DNA of 64,000 nt, taken from assembly GCF_023091225.1 (NCBI RefSeq), contig NZ_JAHWXM010000001.1, positions 1,488,001 through 1,552,000 of the forward strand, written 5' to 3'. Source of the stretch: Microbacterium galbinum (GTDB taxonomy: Bacteria > Actinomycetota > Actinomycetes > Actinomycetales > Microbacteriaceae). This document shows, piece by piece, positions 25,352-35,500 of the stretch (positions are counted from its first letter, which is position 1; each line of letters opens with the position of its first letter). The position numbers and the translations under genes are program-made. The notes below the pieces were generated by a model that was not told the origin of the DNA, did no database searches, and saw nothing but the letters and a program-made list of their open reading frames with translations.

Positions 25352-25591
25352 TCACCGTTTCCTTTGTTCATCATCGCTCTTGAAGCTCTTCCAGAATCTG
25401 TAGAGTCCGTTTCCCAGCGCGATGATGCCGAGGCCGCCGGCCACGGTGACCTCGAACGGTTGGTCTTCCCGCCTCGTAGTCGGAACTCCATCGCGGACAT
25501 CCAGCCAGTACGCGAGCGCCATCAGCGCGACCCCCGCGAAGAACAGGACGAGGTTCAACCACCGATACGCGTTTCGCCTACGGGCGCTCAC
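25352..25591 (-). CDS. Small two-helix membrane protein
   Basis: A 79-residue protein with hydrophobic segments at residues 10-28 and 45-63, and a basic C-terminus (SFKSDDEQRKR). Its stop codon (25352-25354) abuts the start region of the DUF4279-like gene, and its ATG directly follows the stop of the gene before it. This packing supports a real gene in a continuous operon. Function unknown. Confidence 0.6.
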   Translation of the reverse strand: MSARRRNAYRWLNLVLFFAGVALMALAYWLDVRDGVPTTRREDQPFEVTVAGGLGIIALGNGLYRFWKSFKSDDEQRKR

Positions 25592-26158
25592 TCATCCTCC
25601 GATCGGCACTGTCGCAAGCAGCACGGCGAGAAGGATCAGAGTCGAGACACCGCACGAGCCGACGATCATTGCGTTGATCCGAATGCGGTCGCGAGTCGAC
25701 GAACTGCGACGCGTGAAGGCCCGGGATCGACGATTCCGCTGTCGAATCGCGAGCAATGCGACCGTCGCCAGGACTTGCAAGGCGCCAAGCCCCGCCACCA
25801 TGGCCGTTGTCTGGACCGCAAGCGGCACGTGCAACCGGAAGAACAGGATCACCAGCGAGGCCAGCGCCATAGCCAGCAAGCCGATCCCGAAGTTGACCGC
25901 CCACTTCGGATCGGCGTCGCGCACAATTCGCTCGGTGGCTTTCTGCCCGTAAACGTCGGCAAGAGCGCGGATGCCCTTGACGTTGAGCCGAATAGCTGTC
26001 CGAGGATTCACAATGAGCAATGCGCCGACCATCGACGTCGAGGAGACACCGAAGAGCATGATCGCCGCATCAGCGACGGCGGGTTCAGCCATGAACGTGC
26101 CGAGCTTCACCCCGTGCGCGACCGAGAACGTCGGCGAGTCGCCTGACGGGGGTCCCAC
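25592..26158 (-). CDS. Membrane protein in the immunity array
   Basis: A 188-residue protein, or 166 residues if it starts at ATG 26092 (MAEPAVADAA), which looks more natural. Hydrophobic segments lie at about 85-103 and 110-130, and at 162-185 near the C-terminus, with a basic RQRNRRSRAFTRRSSS linker between. The segment VNPRTAIRLNVKGIRALADV precedes them. The family is unrecognised. It directly abuts the downstream two-helix gene. Confidence 0.6.
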   Translation of the reverse strand: MGPPSGDSPTFSVAHGVKLGTFMAEPAVADAAIMLFGVSSTSMVGALLIVNPRTAIRLNVKGIRALADVYGQKATERIVRDADPKWAVNFGIGLLAMALASLVILFFRLHVPLAVQTTAMVAGLGALQVLATVALLAIRQRNRRSRAFTRRSSSTRDRIRINAMIVGSCGVSTLILLAVLLATVPIGG

Positions 26159-26203
26159 TGCTGCTCTCGATCGTCACTCAGTTCCTCCGGTAGTCGCTAT
26201 CGC

Positions 26204-26917
26204 TTAGAGCCTTCGTGGAATCACCGCAAAGGCCACGCCCCATTGAAGAGACGACCGAACGCCCGGAATATGACGCGACTTCGGACCATTCTTCGGGGTG
26301 TCAGCCGTTGCGATCAGCTCGTCGCCAGAAGGGGCTCCCTGAGCGACCGCGACGAGCCCGTCCGAGCCGTTCGTCTGTCTGCGTTCCCCTCGAGTGGTCC
26401 GGCTGGCCATCTCTCTCTCCCCCCCCCCCCCCCCCCCCCCCCCGGGTGCCACGGGCGACACAGCAGGAGGAAGATCGAGCTCTGCCAAGGCTCGGCCGAC
26501 GGCTCTCCACCGCGCTGCCGATTCCGCGGAGAGTGGATGCCTCGGAGTCTCTTCGAGGTCCTTCAGCTCGTCACCCAGGATCACCTCGATGACTCGCGCA
26601 AGTGCATCATGCAGTGCCCGGGTAAGCAGGTACGCACCGATGTACTCGCCGTTCGGCACGGGTGCGAGCTCGGTCGTGTAGCACCGGGCGAAGGCGTCGG
26701 CCGCCTCCGCTCGGAGAAACGGGAATTCGATCGAGTCGATCCACGCCCTGAGGAACTCATCGCAGGGTCCGGCGTCCTCGAGGTGACGTTCATCGTCGAG
26801 GAAAAGCTGGGTGTGGACTTCATGCGGAGCGAACGAGTGCGCGCGTTCGATGGCTTGAGCGAAGGCCCCGTCGTAGACGAGGTCGACGAGGCGCGGCTCG
26901 GTCCGAGCGGCACGCAT
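26204..26917 (-). CDS. Array protein with internal poly-G tract, possibly phase-variable
   Basis: A 237-residue frame. Residues 1-150 look like a helical soluble domain (RLVDLVYDGAFAQAIERAHS, LFLDDERHLEDAGPCDEFLR, IGAYLLTRALHDALARVIEV). A run of eight glycines then encodes the 25-base poly-G tract, and 70 residues without recognisable structure follow. A one-base change in the tract would swap in a 39-residue or a 34-residue tail instead. The conserved domain ends just before the tract, so the tail may not matter or may be what is switched. Its start is one base from the stop of the gene upstream. Immunity role inferred from position. Confidence 0.6.
   Translation of the reverse strand: MRAARTEPRLVDLVYDGAFAQAIERAHSFAPHEVHTQLFLDDERHLEDAGPCDEFLRAWIDSIEFPFLRAEAADAFARCYTTELAPVPNGEYIGAYLLTRALHDALARVIEVILGDELKDLEETPRHPLSAESAARWRAVGRALAELDLPPAVSPVAPGGGGGGGGEREMASRTTRGERRQTNGSDGLVAVAQGAPSGDELIATADTPKNGPKSRHIPGVRSSLQWGVAFAVIPRRL
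26236..26286. repeat. Diverged direct repeat, copy 1
   Basis: About 51 bases here (core TGAAGAGACGACCGA...ATGACGCGACTTCG) recur at about 28490-28540 with roughly seven differences. Both copies lie at the 3' edge of array genes. They look like scars of a duplication within the immunity array. Confidence 0.55.
26411..26443. repeat. (CT)4 followed by a 25-base poly-C tract
   Basis: Bases 26411-26418 read CTCTCTCT and 26419-26443 are 25 consecutive C, followed by GGG. It lies inside a coding frame on the opposite strand. Such a long homopolymer in bacterial coding DNA is a classic slipped-strand hotspot, though sequencing error in the tract length is also possible. Confidence 0.9.
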
Positions 26918-27237
26918 CAGCGGACCACGTCATGGCCGATGGCACGGAGCACGTCAGCCAGCCACACGAGACCGTACGACAGAGCAGCGTCCGGATGCGA
27001 TGAGACCGACGCGAGGTGCGCAAGACTCTCACTCAGTTGCCCGATCGTGAGCGCACTCGGTTCGCGGATTACGTCGTAGAGATCATCAGCGGGGATCGAC
27101 CAGAAGTAGTCCTCTCGAAGCGTCACGACCGGTCCTTCGAGCTGTTCGAGATGCCGCAGCAGCACGGACGTCGCCGCCCTGAGGGTCTCGATCGGCACGT
27201 GCAGTTCGTATGTCGAGCCGTCGTTGCTGTCACTCAT
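26917..27237 (-). CDS. Small soluble array protein, candidate immunity protein
   Basis: A 106-residue protein. Conserved-looking features are YELHVPIETLRAAT, EDYFWSIPADDLYDV and LTIGQLSESLAHL. I have no firm family name. The compact, acidic, single-domain character and the overlap with the next gene (stop at 26917, next start at 26917) fit an immunity-type cassette. Confidence 0.6.
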   Translation of the reverse strand: MSDSNDGSTYELHVPIETLRAATSVLLRHLEQLEGPVVTLREDYFWSIPADDLYDVIREPSALTIGQLSESLAHLASVSSHPDAALSYGLVWLADVLRAIGHDVVR

Positions 27238-27281
27238 CTTTGATTCCTTCCGATGGCTCTTCTAGGCGAGCGTTGTTTTCG

Positions 27282-27683
27282 CTACAGCAGGCAGATGCAG
27301 AGCGCGTCGGGTTCTGCCAGTGAGTTGCTCCAGACAACGACCTCAGCGTCGGATCTCGCTGGCGCTTCCAGCAGGATCTCGTTGCGGACGTTCATGACCG
27401 CGATCCGCCCGGAGGTGCGAATGACTCCTCGCCACCGAAGCGTCATCCCCTCTCCTGTCGAGCACTCATCGTCCGAATCCGAGAGACACACTGACGTCAC
27501 ACCGTCGAACTCGTTCATTGCGCCGACGGCAAGAGCACTATCGGTTGCCGCAACCGCGTCGCTTCCCATCGCCGTGGGCAGGCGCCCGACATCAGGATCG
27601 AGGACCAGAACCAGAGCATCAGGGATCGGCGCCGAGATGCTCCGCGGGCCTTGACGTTGTGGAAACCGCGTTGCTCGATCACC
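27282..27683 (-). pseudogene. Small array gene, possibly frameshifted near its 5' end
   Basis: The in-frame part from ATG 27569 to 27282 encodes 95 residues (MGSDAVAATDSALAVGAM...). The same frame continues upstream without a stop as ISAPIPDALVLVLDPDVGRLPTA, which looks like real protein, but has no start codon. A different frame opens with GTG overlapping the stop of the upstream gene (GTGA) and encodes VIEQRGFHNVKARG. Joining the two needs a one-base shift near 27635. Either the gene is frameshifted, the sequence has an error, or translation starts at ATG 27569. Confidence 0.45.
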
Positions 27684-28515
27684 GAGGAACCTCGCTGAAC
27701 GCGATCAGCTCGTCGACCCTGAACTTCTTCAGTTCTTCGTCCTGGCTCCAGCGCCTCACCGTGAATGCGAAGAGAAGCTGGTCGCCCTCATGCTCGATCA
27801 CTGCCACGAGGACATCCGAGCCTCCGATCGTGGCGACGTCGGAGCCTCTCCACAGGCCGAGAACAGACGACGCCGGCAGTGTGAAGACGACGCCCGGCCG
27901 CCTCCAGCCCGCGATCAGTGACATTCCGGACGAGTCGATGACCAAGGTCGATTTCATTCCGCGACCGGCGTCCTTGCCCACCAGCCTCATCCGATGGGCC
28001 GCGACGAACAGATGTCGATCCCATTCCGTCCGCACCCGAACAGGCCCCTCTCCGACCTGCGATAACGGGATCGATACAAGGTTCGACAAGTCGTCGGGCA
28101 ACCGAGGCGATCCGAAAGACTCGGCGTGATTTGCATTCCTCGACACCTGCGCCGCGATGTGCGGCGACGGATCAGGGCCCGCGACGTCAGACGTGGCGAA
28201 GAAGTCGAGACCGCTCGTCAACTGGTAATAGAGCACTATCGGGGTCACGATCACAAGCGCGACAGAAGCGATCAACAGTTCAGGAACCTGGATAGGAACG
28301 AACCACAGAATGAGCGCGCCGGAGATGCCGACGTACACCAGGCACACGACGACCATAATCATGCGGATGCGGCGCTGCCTCGCAGCCCACGTCCAGAAGC
28401 TAGGTGATGACAAGCTTGCCCACCGTTGATTCCCCCGATCATCCCGAACGCGCGCAGCGTTCGCAGTCCTCCGTTGCAGCGTCCGCCACTCCACTGAAGA
28501 GACGACCGAGCGCAC
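27679..28515 (-). CDS. Two-helix membrane protein with large cytoplasmic or extracellular domain
   Basis: A 278-residue frame. After a basic N-terminus, hydrophobic helices lie at about residues 52-72 and 80-98. A 170-residue soluble domain follows (WDRHLFVAAHRMRL, STLVIDSSGMSLIAGWRRPG). The first 25 residues overlap the diverged direct repeat, so the real start may be a GTG near VRDDRGNQRW. The domain order resembles PH-like regulatory membrane proteins, but I make no assignment. Part of the array downstream of the RHS toxin. Confidence 0.6.
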   Translation of the reverse strand: MRSVVSSVEWRTLQRRTANAARVRDDRGNQRWASLSSPSFWTWAARQRRIRMIMVVVCLVYVGISGALILWFVPIQVPELLIASVALVIVTPIVLYYQLTSGLDFFATSDVAGPDPSPHIAAQVSRNANHAESFGSPRLPDDLSNLVSIPLSQVGEGPVRVRTEWDRHLFVAAHRMRLVGKDAGRGMKSTLVIDSSGMSLIAGWRRPGVVFTLPASSVLGLWRGSDVATIGGSDVLVAVIEHEGDQLLFAFTVRRWSQDEELKKFRVDELIAFSEVPR

Positions 28516-28540
28516 GAATCATGACGCGACTTCGACAGAT
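28490..28540. repeat. Diverged direct repeat, copy 2
   Basis: Second copy of the 51-base sequence at 26236-26286. In both copies one frame on the minus strand reads SRV(M/I)(I/F)RA(L/F)GRLF(S/N)G, so the repeat may be a relic of a coding 3' end. It is about 2.25 kb from copy 1. Confidence 0.55.
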
Positions 28541-28561
28541 CCCGCGCTACTCCAGGCTGAA

Positions 28562-28870
28562 CTAGAGCAAGTCGTTCAGGCTGACTCGATGCCACTCGCC
28601 CTTCCCCATATGAGAGACACCGACGAAAGGCGGTCGCTGTTCGGCCCGAAACATGAGTCGGAGAGGACCGTTCATCAGGAGCGACACAGTGTTGAAGTCG
28701 TACCAAGCGAGCGCATGCCGCAACCGGGTGTGCTGCGCCCAGCCGTGCACGAAGACCCATGCCAGAAACGCGATGGGAATGACCAGCCACAACAGGATGC
28801 TGCGTATGAACATCAGCAGGAGTCCGCCGACGATCTCGAGAAACCGCGCACCGCGGGTCGAAGCGCTCAC
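28562..28870 (-). CDS. Small membrane protein next to the RHS toxin unit
   Basis: A 102-residue protein. Hydrophobic segments lie at residues 10-26 and 27-46, and the basic, aromatic soluble tail (HGWAQHTRLRHALAWYDFNT, RAEQRPPFVGVSHMGKGEW) suggests a membrane anchor with a cytoplasmic part. The family is unknown. The spacer on either side (28441-28561 and 28871-29010) holds no gene that I can support. Confidence 0.55.
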   Translation of the reverse strand: MSASTRGARFLEIVGGLLLMFIRSILLWLVIPIAFLAWVFVHGWAQHTRLRHALAWYDFNTVSLLMNGPLRLMFRAEQRPPFVGVSHMGKGEWHRVSLNDLL

Positions 28871-29010
28871 GCTGCTCTCCTCGCCTGCGTCAGCAACGCC
28901 TCATCGCGACGAGGGGGATGTCGCGCTCGAAACAGTTCAGTACGCGTTATTGACGCGATCGTCTTCGAACACCTCCCCTCACCTTGAAAGCCCATGAATC
29001 GCTCGGCTCG

Positions 29011-29523
29011 TCAGCCCGAGCATGCCCGCTCGCGGACCCTGCCGTCCGAGTTGAGCCACATTCCGTTCGGCATGCCGTCCGCTGGGATCTCAAGTAGAGC
29101 TGACGGAGTTCCTGGGACGTCTCCCTGCACCTCAATGAAGTACTTAGTCCCAGGCTCGAGTGCTGGCATGGCGAACTCCACCGTCGAGAGTCCGTCGCTA
29201 TCGGTGCCAGCTTGGAGCACAGTGCCAGCCCGAAGATCAGCCTCGCCCTCAGCATGCCAAATGGTCTCGTCGCTCGGTTCGCCCATTCCTCGATGCCATT
29301 CCTGGACGAGGATGTCAGTGGCGACCTGCCCCTCACAGACGGTGAAGAAAAGGTCTCCTCCGCTGACGAGCATCTCGTACTTGCCATGGTGGTAATAGTC
29401 ATTGCACGCGGCCAACGAAAGGAGAAGTCCGATCAGAAGCGTCCCGGTCAGAGTCGCTCGAGAAGTAAACCGAAGCCTAGATGACTGACTCTCGGTACTA
29501 CCACTTGAAGCAAATCTCTTCAT
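29011..29523 (-). CDS. Lipoprotein immediately downstream of the RHS toxin
   Basis: A 170-residue lipoprotein. The signal peptide (LTGTLLIGLLLSLAAC) ends in a lipobox, LAAC. The mature protein is beta-rich and contains a possible fibronectin-like stretch (STVEFAMPALEPGTKYFIEV). ATG 29523 has GGAGG just upstream and lies inside the last codons of the RHS gene, so the two overlap by 26 bases. Overlap with the toxin C-terminus makes it the best candidate for the cognate immunity protein, placed outside the membrane where a secreted metallopeptidase domain would act. Confidence 0.75.
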   Translation of the reverse strand: MKRFASSGSTESQSSRLRFTSRATLTGTLLIGLLLSLAACNDYYHHGKYEMLVSGGDLFFTVCEGQVATDILVQEWHRGMGEPSDETIWHAEGEADLRAGTVLQAGTDSDGLSTVEFAMPALEPGTKYFIEVQGDVPGTPSALLEIPADGMPNGMWLNSDGRVRERACSG

Positions 29524-32500
29524 ATCCACCTCCAGGTCCAGCAGCCCATTCGATCGGGTTCAGGCACCCTCCGCCACGCTCATTGGGCCACTGCCCGAAC
29601 ACCCCGGACAAGATCAAACCCGCAGCCCAGACCGCGACGTATGCGTCGTTTCCCATTGTTGCCGACTGAACGGTGTGATTTGACTCGTGTCTGACGAGCT
29701 CAGGATGCGCGATGAAACCGTCTCGGGTGTAGTCCGTGACGATCACGTTTCCCAGAGTGATCGTTCCACCGAGCTTCGACCCTGCGCAGAGCACGAGCCC
29801 ATTCTCGAACCAGTCGCAGCTCGCACCGCCGATCGCCGCAGTAGCGATGCCGAAAGCCGTCAGCGGGATGTTTCGCGCAAATCTTGCTACTCCCGCAGCA
29901 AGATTCCAAGCATTAGAGACTGCATCCACGACCCCTCGTAGGGCGCCTCCCGCCCACTGGTTGATCAGGCATGCCGCTGGATTCGGCATAAAGAAGCAGC
30001 TACTCGATCCACCAAACTGACTTCCCCGGCAGGCAGTGTCGCCGAATCCGCAGCCGACCATGTTGCGCAGGTGCAACTGAGTGGTGAAGTCCGAAGAACG
30101 ATCCCTCGGATCCTTGGCGAAGTTGCGTGGCGCCTTACCGTCGAGATCCCCCATCGAGTGCTTGGGGAGCCTTGACCCCTTCTTCTTTCCTAGCGCAGCC
30201 GCGATCCCGCCCTTCTTCATCGCATTCTTCATGTTGGCCGTCGCGACGCCGCCCTTGAGTCCGCCACCGATCGGCAGGAACCCGAGGTGGTCGCTGAACG
30301 CGACCGGGGAGTTCTCGACATACGCGAACCGGTTCAACGACTGCGGGCGCACCAGCAACCCGCGCCACTCATCCGGCTGCACCCACGACCCGGTCGCGGT
30401 GTCGTAGTCACGGGCGTAGTAATGATCCAGCCCGAGAGTCGCATCACCCGGCTGCCCGTCGTTACCGACCAACGACGCCCACCCGGTGGACTCGAACCCG
30501 GCAGCACCGAAATCCGCATAATCCATGAGGTCCGTGATCCGACCCCCGGCATCCGCCGTCGCCGTCGCATTGCGCGCATCACCCAACACCCACGCATCGT
30601 CATACGCACCCGACTGGAACACGACCTCACCCGTCGGATCCCGCAACAACTCCGTCGACCCGTGCAACCCGCTATCCGTCGCAACCGGGGAAAGACCATC
30701 CCACGTCGTCCCGGTCGTATCCGACCCAAACCGGGTCTCATCCGTCACCGACGTCCGACGATCCAACCCGTCATACCTATACGACGTCGACCGCCCCTCC
30801 GTCTGCGTCGACAACAACCGCCCCGCCGCATCATGACCAAACGACGTCGGAACACCATCCACCGTCTGAGACGACCGATTACCCGCACCATCGAACGAGT
30901 ACGACGCAGAACCCGCATTCACACCCGTCGTCTTGGTCGACGTGAGCTGCCCGGCGGCGTTGAACTGTGCCGTCAGATGAGAATCCCCCGCCTCAGCGCC
31001 CGTGACATCCCACGACGTGCGATTACCCGCCTCGTCATAGCCGTACGCGTTCGTCTCACCATCGGATGCCTCCGACTGCGTCAGGCGACCCAGGTTGTCG
31101 TACGTGAAGGTGTGAGAGAGGGTGTCGACTGTTTGCGTGGTGTCGGGCCCTTCGACAGGCTCAGGGACCGACGGTTCCGCGATCTCGGGACCCGTGATCG
31201 TGCGGACGGAGTCCGTCACACTGCCCGCGGCGTCGTACTCGTACGTGTACTCGAGCGACGCACCGGCGGGAACCGGAGACTCCACCTCGGGCAGCGTGCG
31301 CCGCTCGAGATAGTCCCACGTCTTCACGCACGGCTTCTGCCCACCCGCGGTCGGCGCCTGGCGCTCGGCGAGATACGTGCCCACGGCACGGCACTCCACG
31401 GCATCCGTCAGCAACGGCTCCGGCTCGGGCTCGGCAGGCACCGGCTCCGGCTCGGGCGTCTCGTGCAGCACCCGCGTGACCTGACCCAGCGGGTCGTACT
31501 CGAACGAGCTCGTCACCTGGTTCGGACGGGTGATGCCCGTCAACCGGCTCTCGGCATCCCACGCATACTCGACGACCCCCTCGGGCGTCGACTGCGTCGC
31601 CACGTCACCCGCGGCGTCGAACGTGTACGCCGTCTCGGTGCCATCCGGATACGTCAGCGACTCGCGCAGACCCGCCGGCGTGTACGTCGAGGTGAGCGTG
31701 TCACCCCGGGTGTCGGTCTGCTCGAGCAGACGACCCACCTCGTCGTAGACCCACCCGGTCGTGCCGGTCGGGTCATCCATCACGATCGGCTGCTGCTCGC
31801 CGCTGTACTCGAACGACACCTCGCCGTCCGCCCGCACCAGCGTCTCGACATCACTGCGCACGTCGTACGTGTATGCGGCCACGAGCCCGGCCGGGTTCGA
31901 CACCCGCTCGACGCGACCGGCGTCGTCGTACGCCGTCTTCGTCTCGATGCCCGTCGGACCGGTCTCGGTCGTCTGACGCCCCGCCGCGTCGTAGGCGAAG
32001 GTCGTCTCCGCCCCCAGCGGGTTCGTGATCTTCTCGAGGAGACCCGTGGCGGTGTACGCGTACGCGGTCTTCACGTTCACATCGGCGGCGGCATCCGCCC
32101 CGGGCTCGTAACCCTCGATGACCCCGACGAGCTGACCCGCCTCGTCGTACGAGAAGGCTGTCGCCTCGCCGACCGGATCGACGGCCTGCGTCTGCCGGCC
32201 GGCCTTGTCGTAGGCGTACGCGCTCACGCCGCCCGCGGCATCCGTCGCCGTCACCAGGCGCGATGCCTTGTCGTAGGCGTAGGTCGTGACCCCGCCGAGC
32301 GCATCGGTCTGCGACACCAGGCGCCCGGCGGCATCGTAGGCGTAGGTCGTGCGCGCCCCACCGGGCGCGACGATCGCCGTCTGCTGCCCGTTGCGGTCGT
32401 ACTCGATCGCGGTCGTGCGACCGTCGGCATCGAGGATGCTCGTGATCCGCCCCACGGCGTCGTACGAGAATTCGGTGACCGCACCGGTGGCATCGGTCTC

Positions 32501-35500
32501 ACGCAGCACCTGGCCGGCGGCATCCACCTCGTAGAGCGTCGGATTGCCGTTGCGGTCGACGACCCCGATGAGGTTGCCGTCGATGTCGTACAGGTACTCG
32601 GTCTCGAACCCGGCCGGGTCGGTGACGAGCGTCACCCGATCCATCGGGTCGTACTCGTAGGTCGTGACGCCGCCCGCGGCGTCGGTCTGCGACACCACGC
32701 GTCCGGCGGCGTCGTACTCCACCGACGACGCGGCACCCGTGGCGTCGGTGGTCGTGACCGGGCGACCGAGATCGTCGATCGTCGACGTCGTCTCGGCACC
32801 GAGAGGATCGACGGATGCCGTCTGCACCCCGGTCTCGTCGTACCGGCGCTCCCACTCCCCGCCGTTCGGATCGATGACACCCACCGTGCGGTAGGCCTCG
32901 TCGAGCACGAACGCGGTGGTTCCGCCCTCGGCATCCGATGACGCCGTCAGGTTGTCTTCGCCGTCGTAGGCGAACGTCGACGCACCGCCCTCGGGGTCGG
33001 TCGCCGTGACCAGGCGCGCCAGCGCATCCCACGTGTAGCCGGTGACCGCGCCCATCGGGTCGGTCGCCGCCGTCAGCTGCCCGTTGCCGTCGTAGGCGTA
33101 GGTGGTGACCCCGCCCTCGGCATCCGTCGTCGATGCGAGGCGGTCGCCCGCATCCCAGGCGAACGACGAGACGCCGCCGGCCGCATCGGTCACCGCGGTG
33201 AGGCGGTTGCTCGCGTCGTAGGCGTACGTCGTGACCCGGCCGATCGCATCGGTCGACGACACCAGGTTGCCCCGCGCGTCGTACGCATAGGTCGTGGCGG
33301 CTCCCGACGGCAGGATGCTGCGCGTCAGGTCGCCCGCCGCGTTGTACTCGAACCGCACAGACGTGCCGTCGGCCTGCTGCACCTCGGTGATCAGGCCCTG
33401 CGCGTTGTAGACGTTGGTCTCGGTGCGGTCGCCGTCGAGATCGGTCGCCGTCTCGACGTCGCCGCCATCGGTGTACGTGTAGCTCGTGACGGTGCCCGAC
33501 GGGTCGACCTCCTCGAGCAGGTTGCCGTCGTCGTCGTAGGTGTACTCCCACGTGCGACCGGCCTCGTCGGTGTGCGACGACACGTTGCCGACGTCGTCGA
33601 ACTCCCACGTCGCCTTCTCACCGGCGGTGTCGACGATGCCCGTGATGCGGGCCTTGTCGTCGTACTCGAACACGGCCACGCCGCCCTCGTTGTCGGTGTA
33701 GGTCGTCTTGCCATCGGCGTACGCGAAGGTGCGCACGTTGCTCTCGGCATCCAGCTGCCGCACCACGCGGCCCGCCGCGTCGTACTCGTTCACGAGATAC
33801 GTGACGCCGTTGCCGTCGGTGGCCGTGAGCATCCGGTGCTCGGCGTCGTACGTGAACGACTGCACGGTGCCGTCGGCGCTCGTGATCGACATCAGATCGC
33901 CGGCGTCGTTGTAGGCCAGCGACCAGGTGCGTCCATCCGGCAGTGTGAAGCCCGTGATACGCCCGACGCCGTCGCTCGCGACCTGCACGGTCTGCCCGGC
34001 GGCGTCGGTGATCGAGGTCAGCGGCGTGAACTGGTGCACGTCGGGGTCGGATGCCCCGTACGTGAGGGTCGTGGCGTTGCCCTGGCGGTCGACGTGCCGG
34101 GTGAGCTCGCCGATGCCCCAGATGTCGGCGGCGTCGAAGACCCAGGTCTCACCCTCGTCACTCGTGAGGTTCAGCTGGCCCGCGCCGCCCTCGGTGAGCG
34201 TGAGGCCGAGCCCCTCCTCGCCCGTGTAGCCACCGGCGCCGTCGCTCGCGAAGACGAATGACGCACCGTCGCCGCGCACGACCATGACCGAGTCGTCGTC
34301 GAAGCGCTGCGCCCGGGCTCCCAGCCCGAACGTCCAGCCCGCGCCGACCCGCGAGAGCCGGCCGTCCTGCGCGTTGTATACGAGGTTCGCCGCGATCGAC
34401 TGCGCGCCGGGGCCCGCCAGGTCGAACAGCGGGAACGACTCGACCAGGTTTCCGGTCGAGAACGACACCGGATCGGCGCCGTAGGTCTGGTAGTTCTGGT
34501 AGCCCAGGTGGCGCCAGCGGGCGAGCTCGGCCTGCGACGGCGGCGAAGGCCAGCCGCCCAGCACGGGGTCGGTGCAGTCGAAGCCGATCGACTCGAGGTA
34601 CCCGCCGAGGCTGCGGAACGTGCCGTCGACGATGCTGCCGAAGCCCTGATCGATGACCGGGCGGTCGTAGTTGTGGTCGAGGAACAGCGTCTCGACGTGC
34701 GCGTACGCCCCCGGCACCCCGCCGAACTGCGCGAACGGGAAGTTCGCGTTCGACGGCTCGATGTTCGACGGACGCCCCGTGTACGTCGGCATGTGCGTGA
34801 CGAACGAGTCGCGCAGCTGGTTGTCGGCACCCGAGCCGCGCGAGTAGGCCATCGTGCCGCCCTCGGCCTCGTTGCCCCACGCGTACCCGTTCCAGGTCGC
34901 GAAGCCGAAGCTCACGGTGGCGACGGGGTTGGCGGATGCCGCGACCCCTGCGCGGGTATCACGGGAGACGAACGGGATGCCGGCCGGCCGTGTCAGCACG
35001 ACCTGCGCCTTGCACTGCAGCGCGAGGTAGTTGGCGAGGCCCTCGACGAGGTTCCAGTTGTACGGGAACTCGGTCGCCGGAGCCGGCGTCTGCACGACGC
35101 CCTCGTCGTTGTCGGGGTCGAGCACCACCACCGGTCCCGGCGGAACCGGGAACGGGGTCCCGATCACCACGAACTGCGACAGGTGATCGGACTCGCCCTT
35201 GACCGTCTGCGTCTCGGCGTCGAAGTACGACGGCAGCTCGGTCCACGGCTCGTCGGGCGTCGAGCGCGTGTAGATGCGCAGGGTCGAGGTCTCGACCTCG
35301 GCCTCTTCGACGCGCGCCATGTCGACGTCGAACTCGAGCGTGATGCCCGGAATCACGTCCTTGACGACCGGGCCGTGCTCGGGGTCGTCGCTGGGCAGAT
35401 CGATCAGCTCGGCGGGGAAGCTCGTGACCTTCTCGCCGGCATCGTTCAGCGCGACGATCTCGACCGGATCGCTCACCACCACACCCGAGGTGTCGACCAC

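Noticed and set aside
30287..32941. 884-codon open frame on the plus strand across the RHS gene
   Set aside because: It is antisense to the repeat-rich RHS coding frame and has Arg/Arg-Gly-rich content typical of shadow frames in high-GC DNA.
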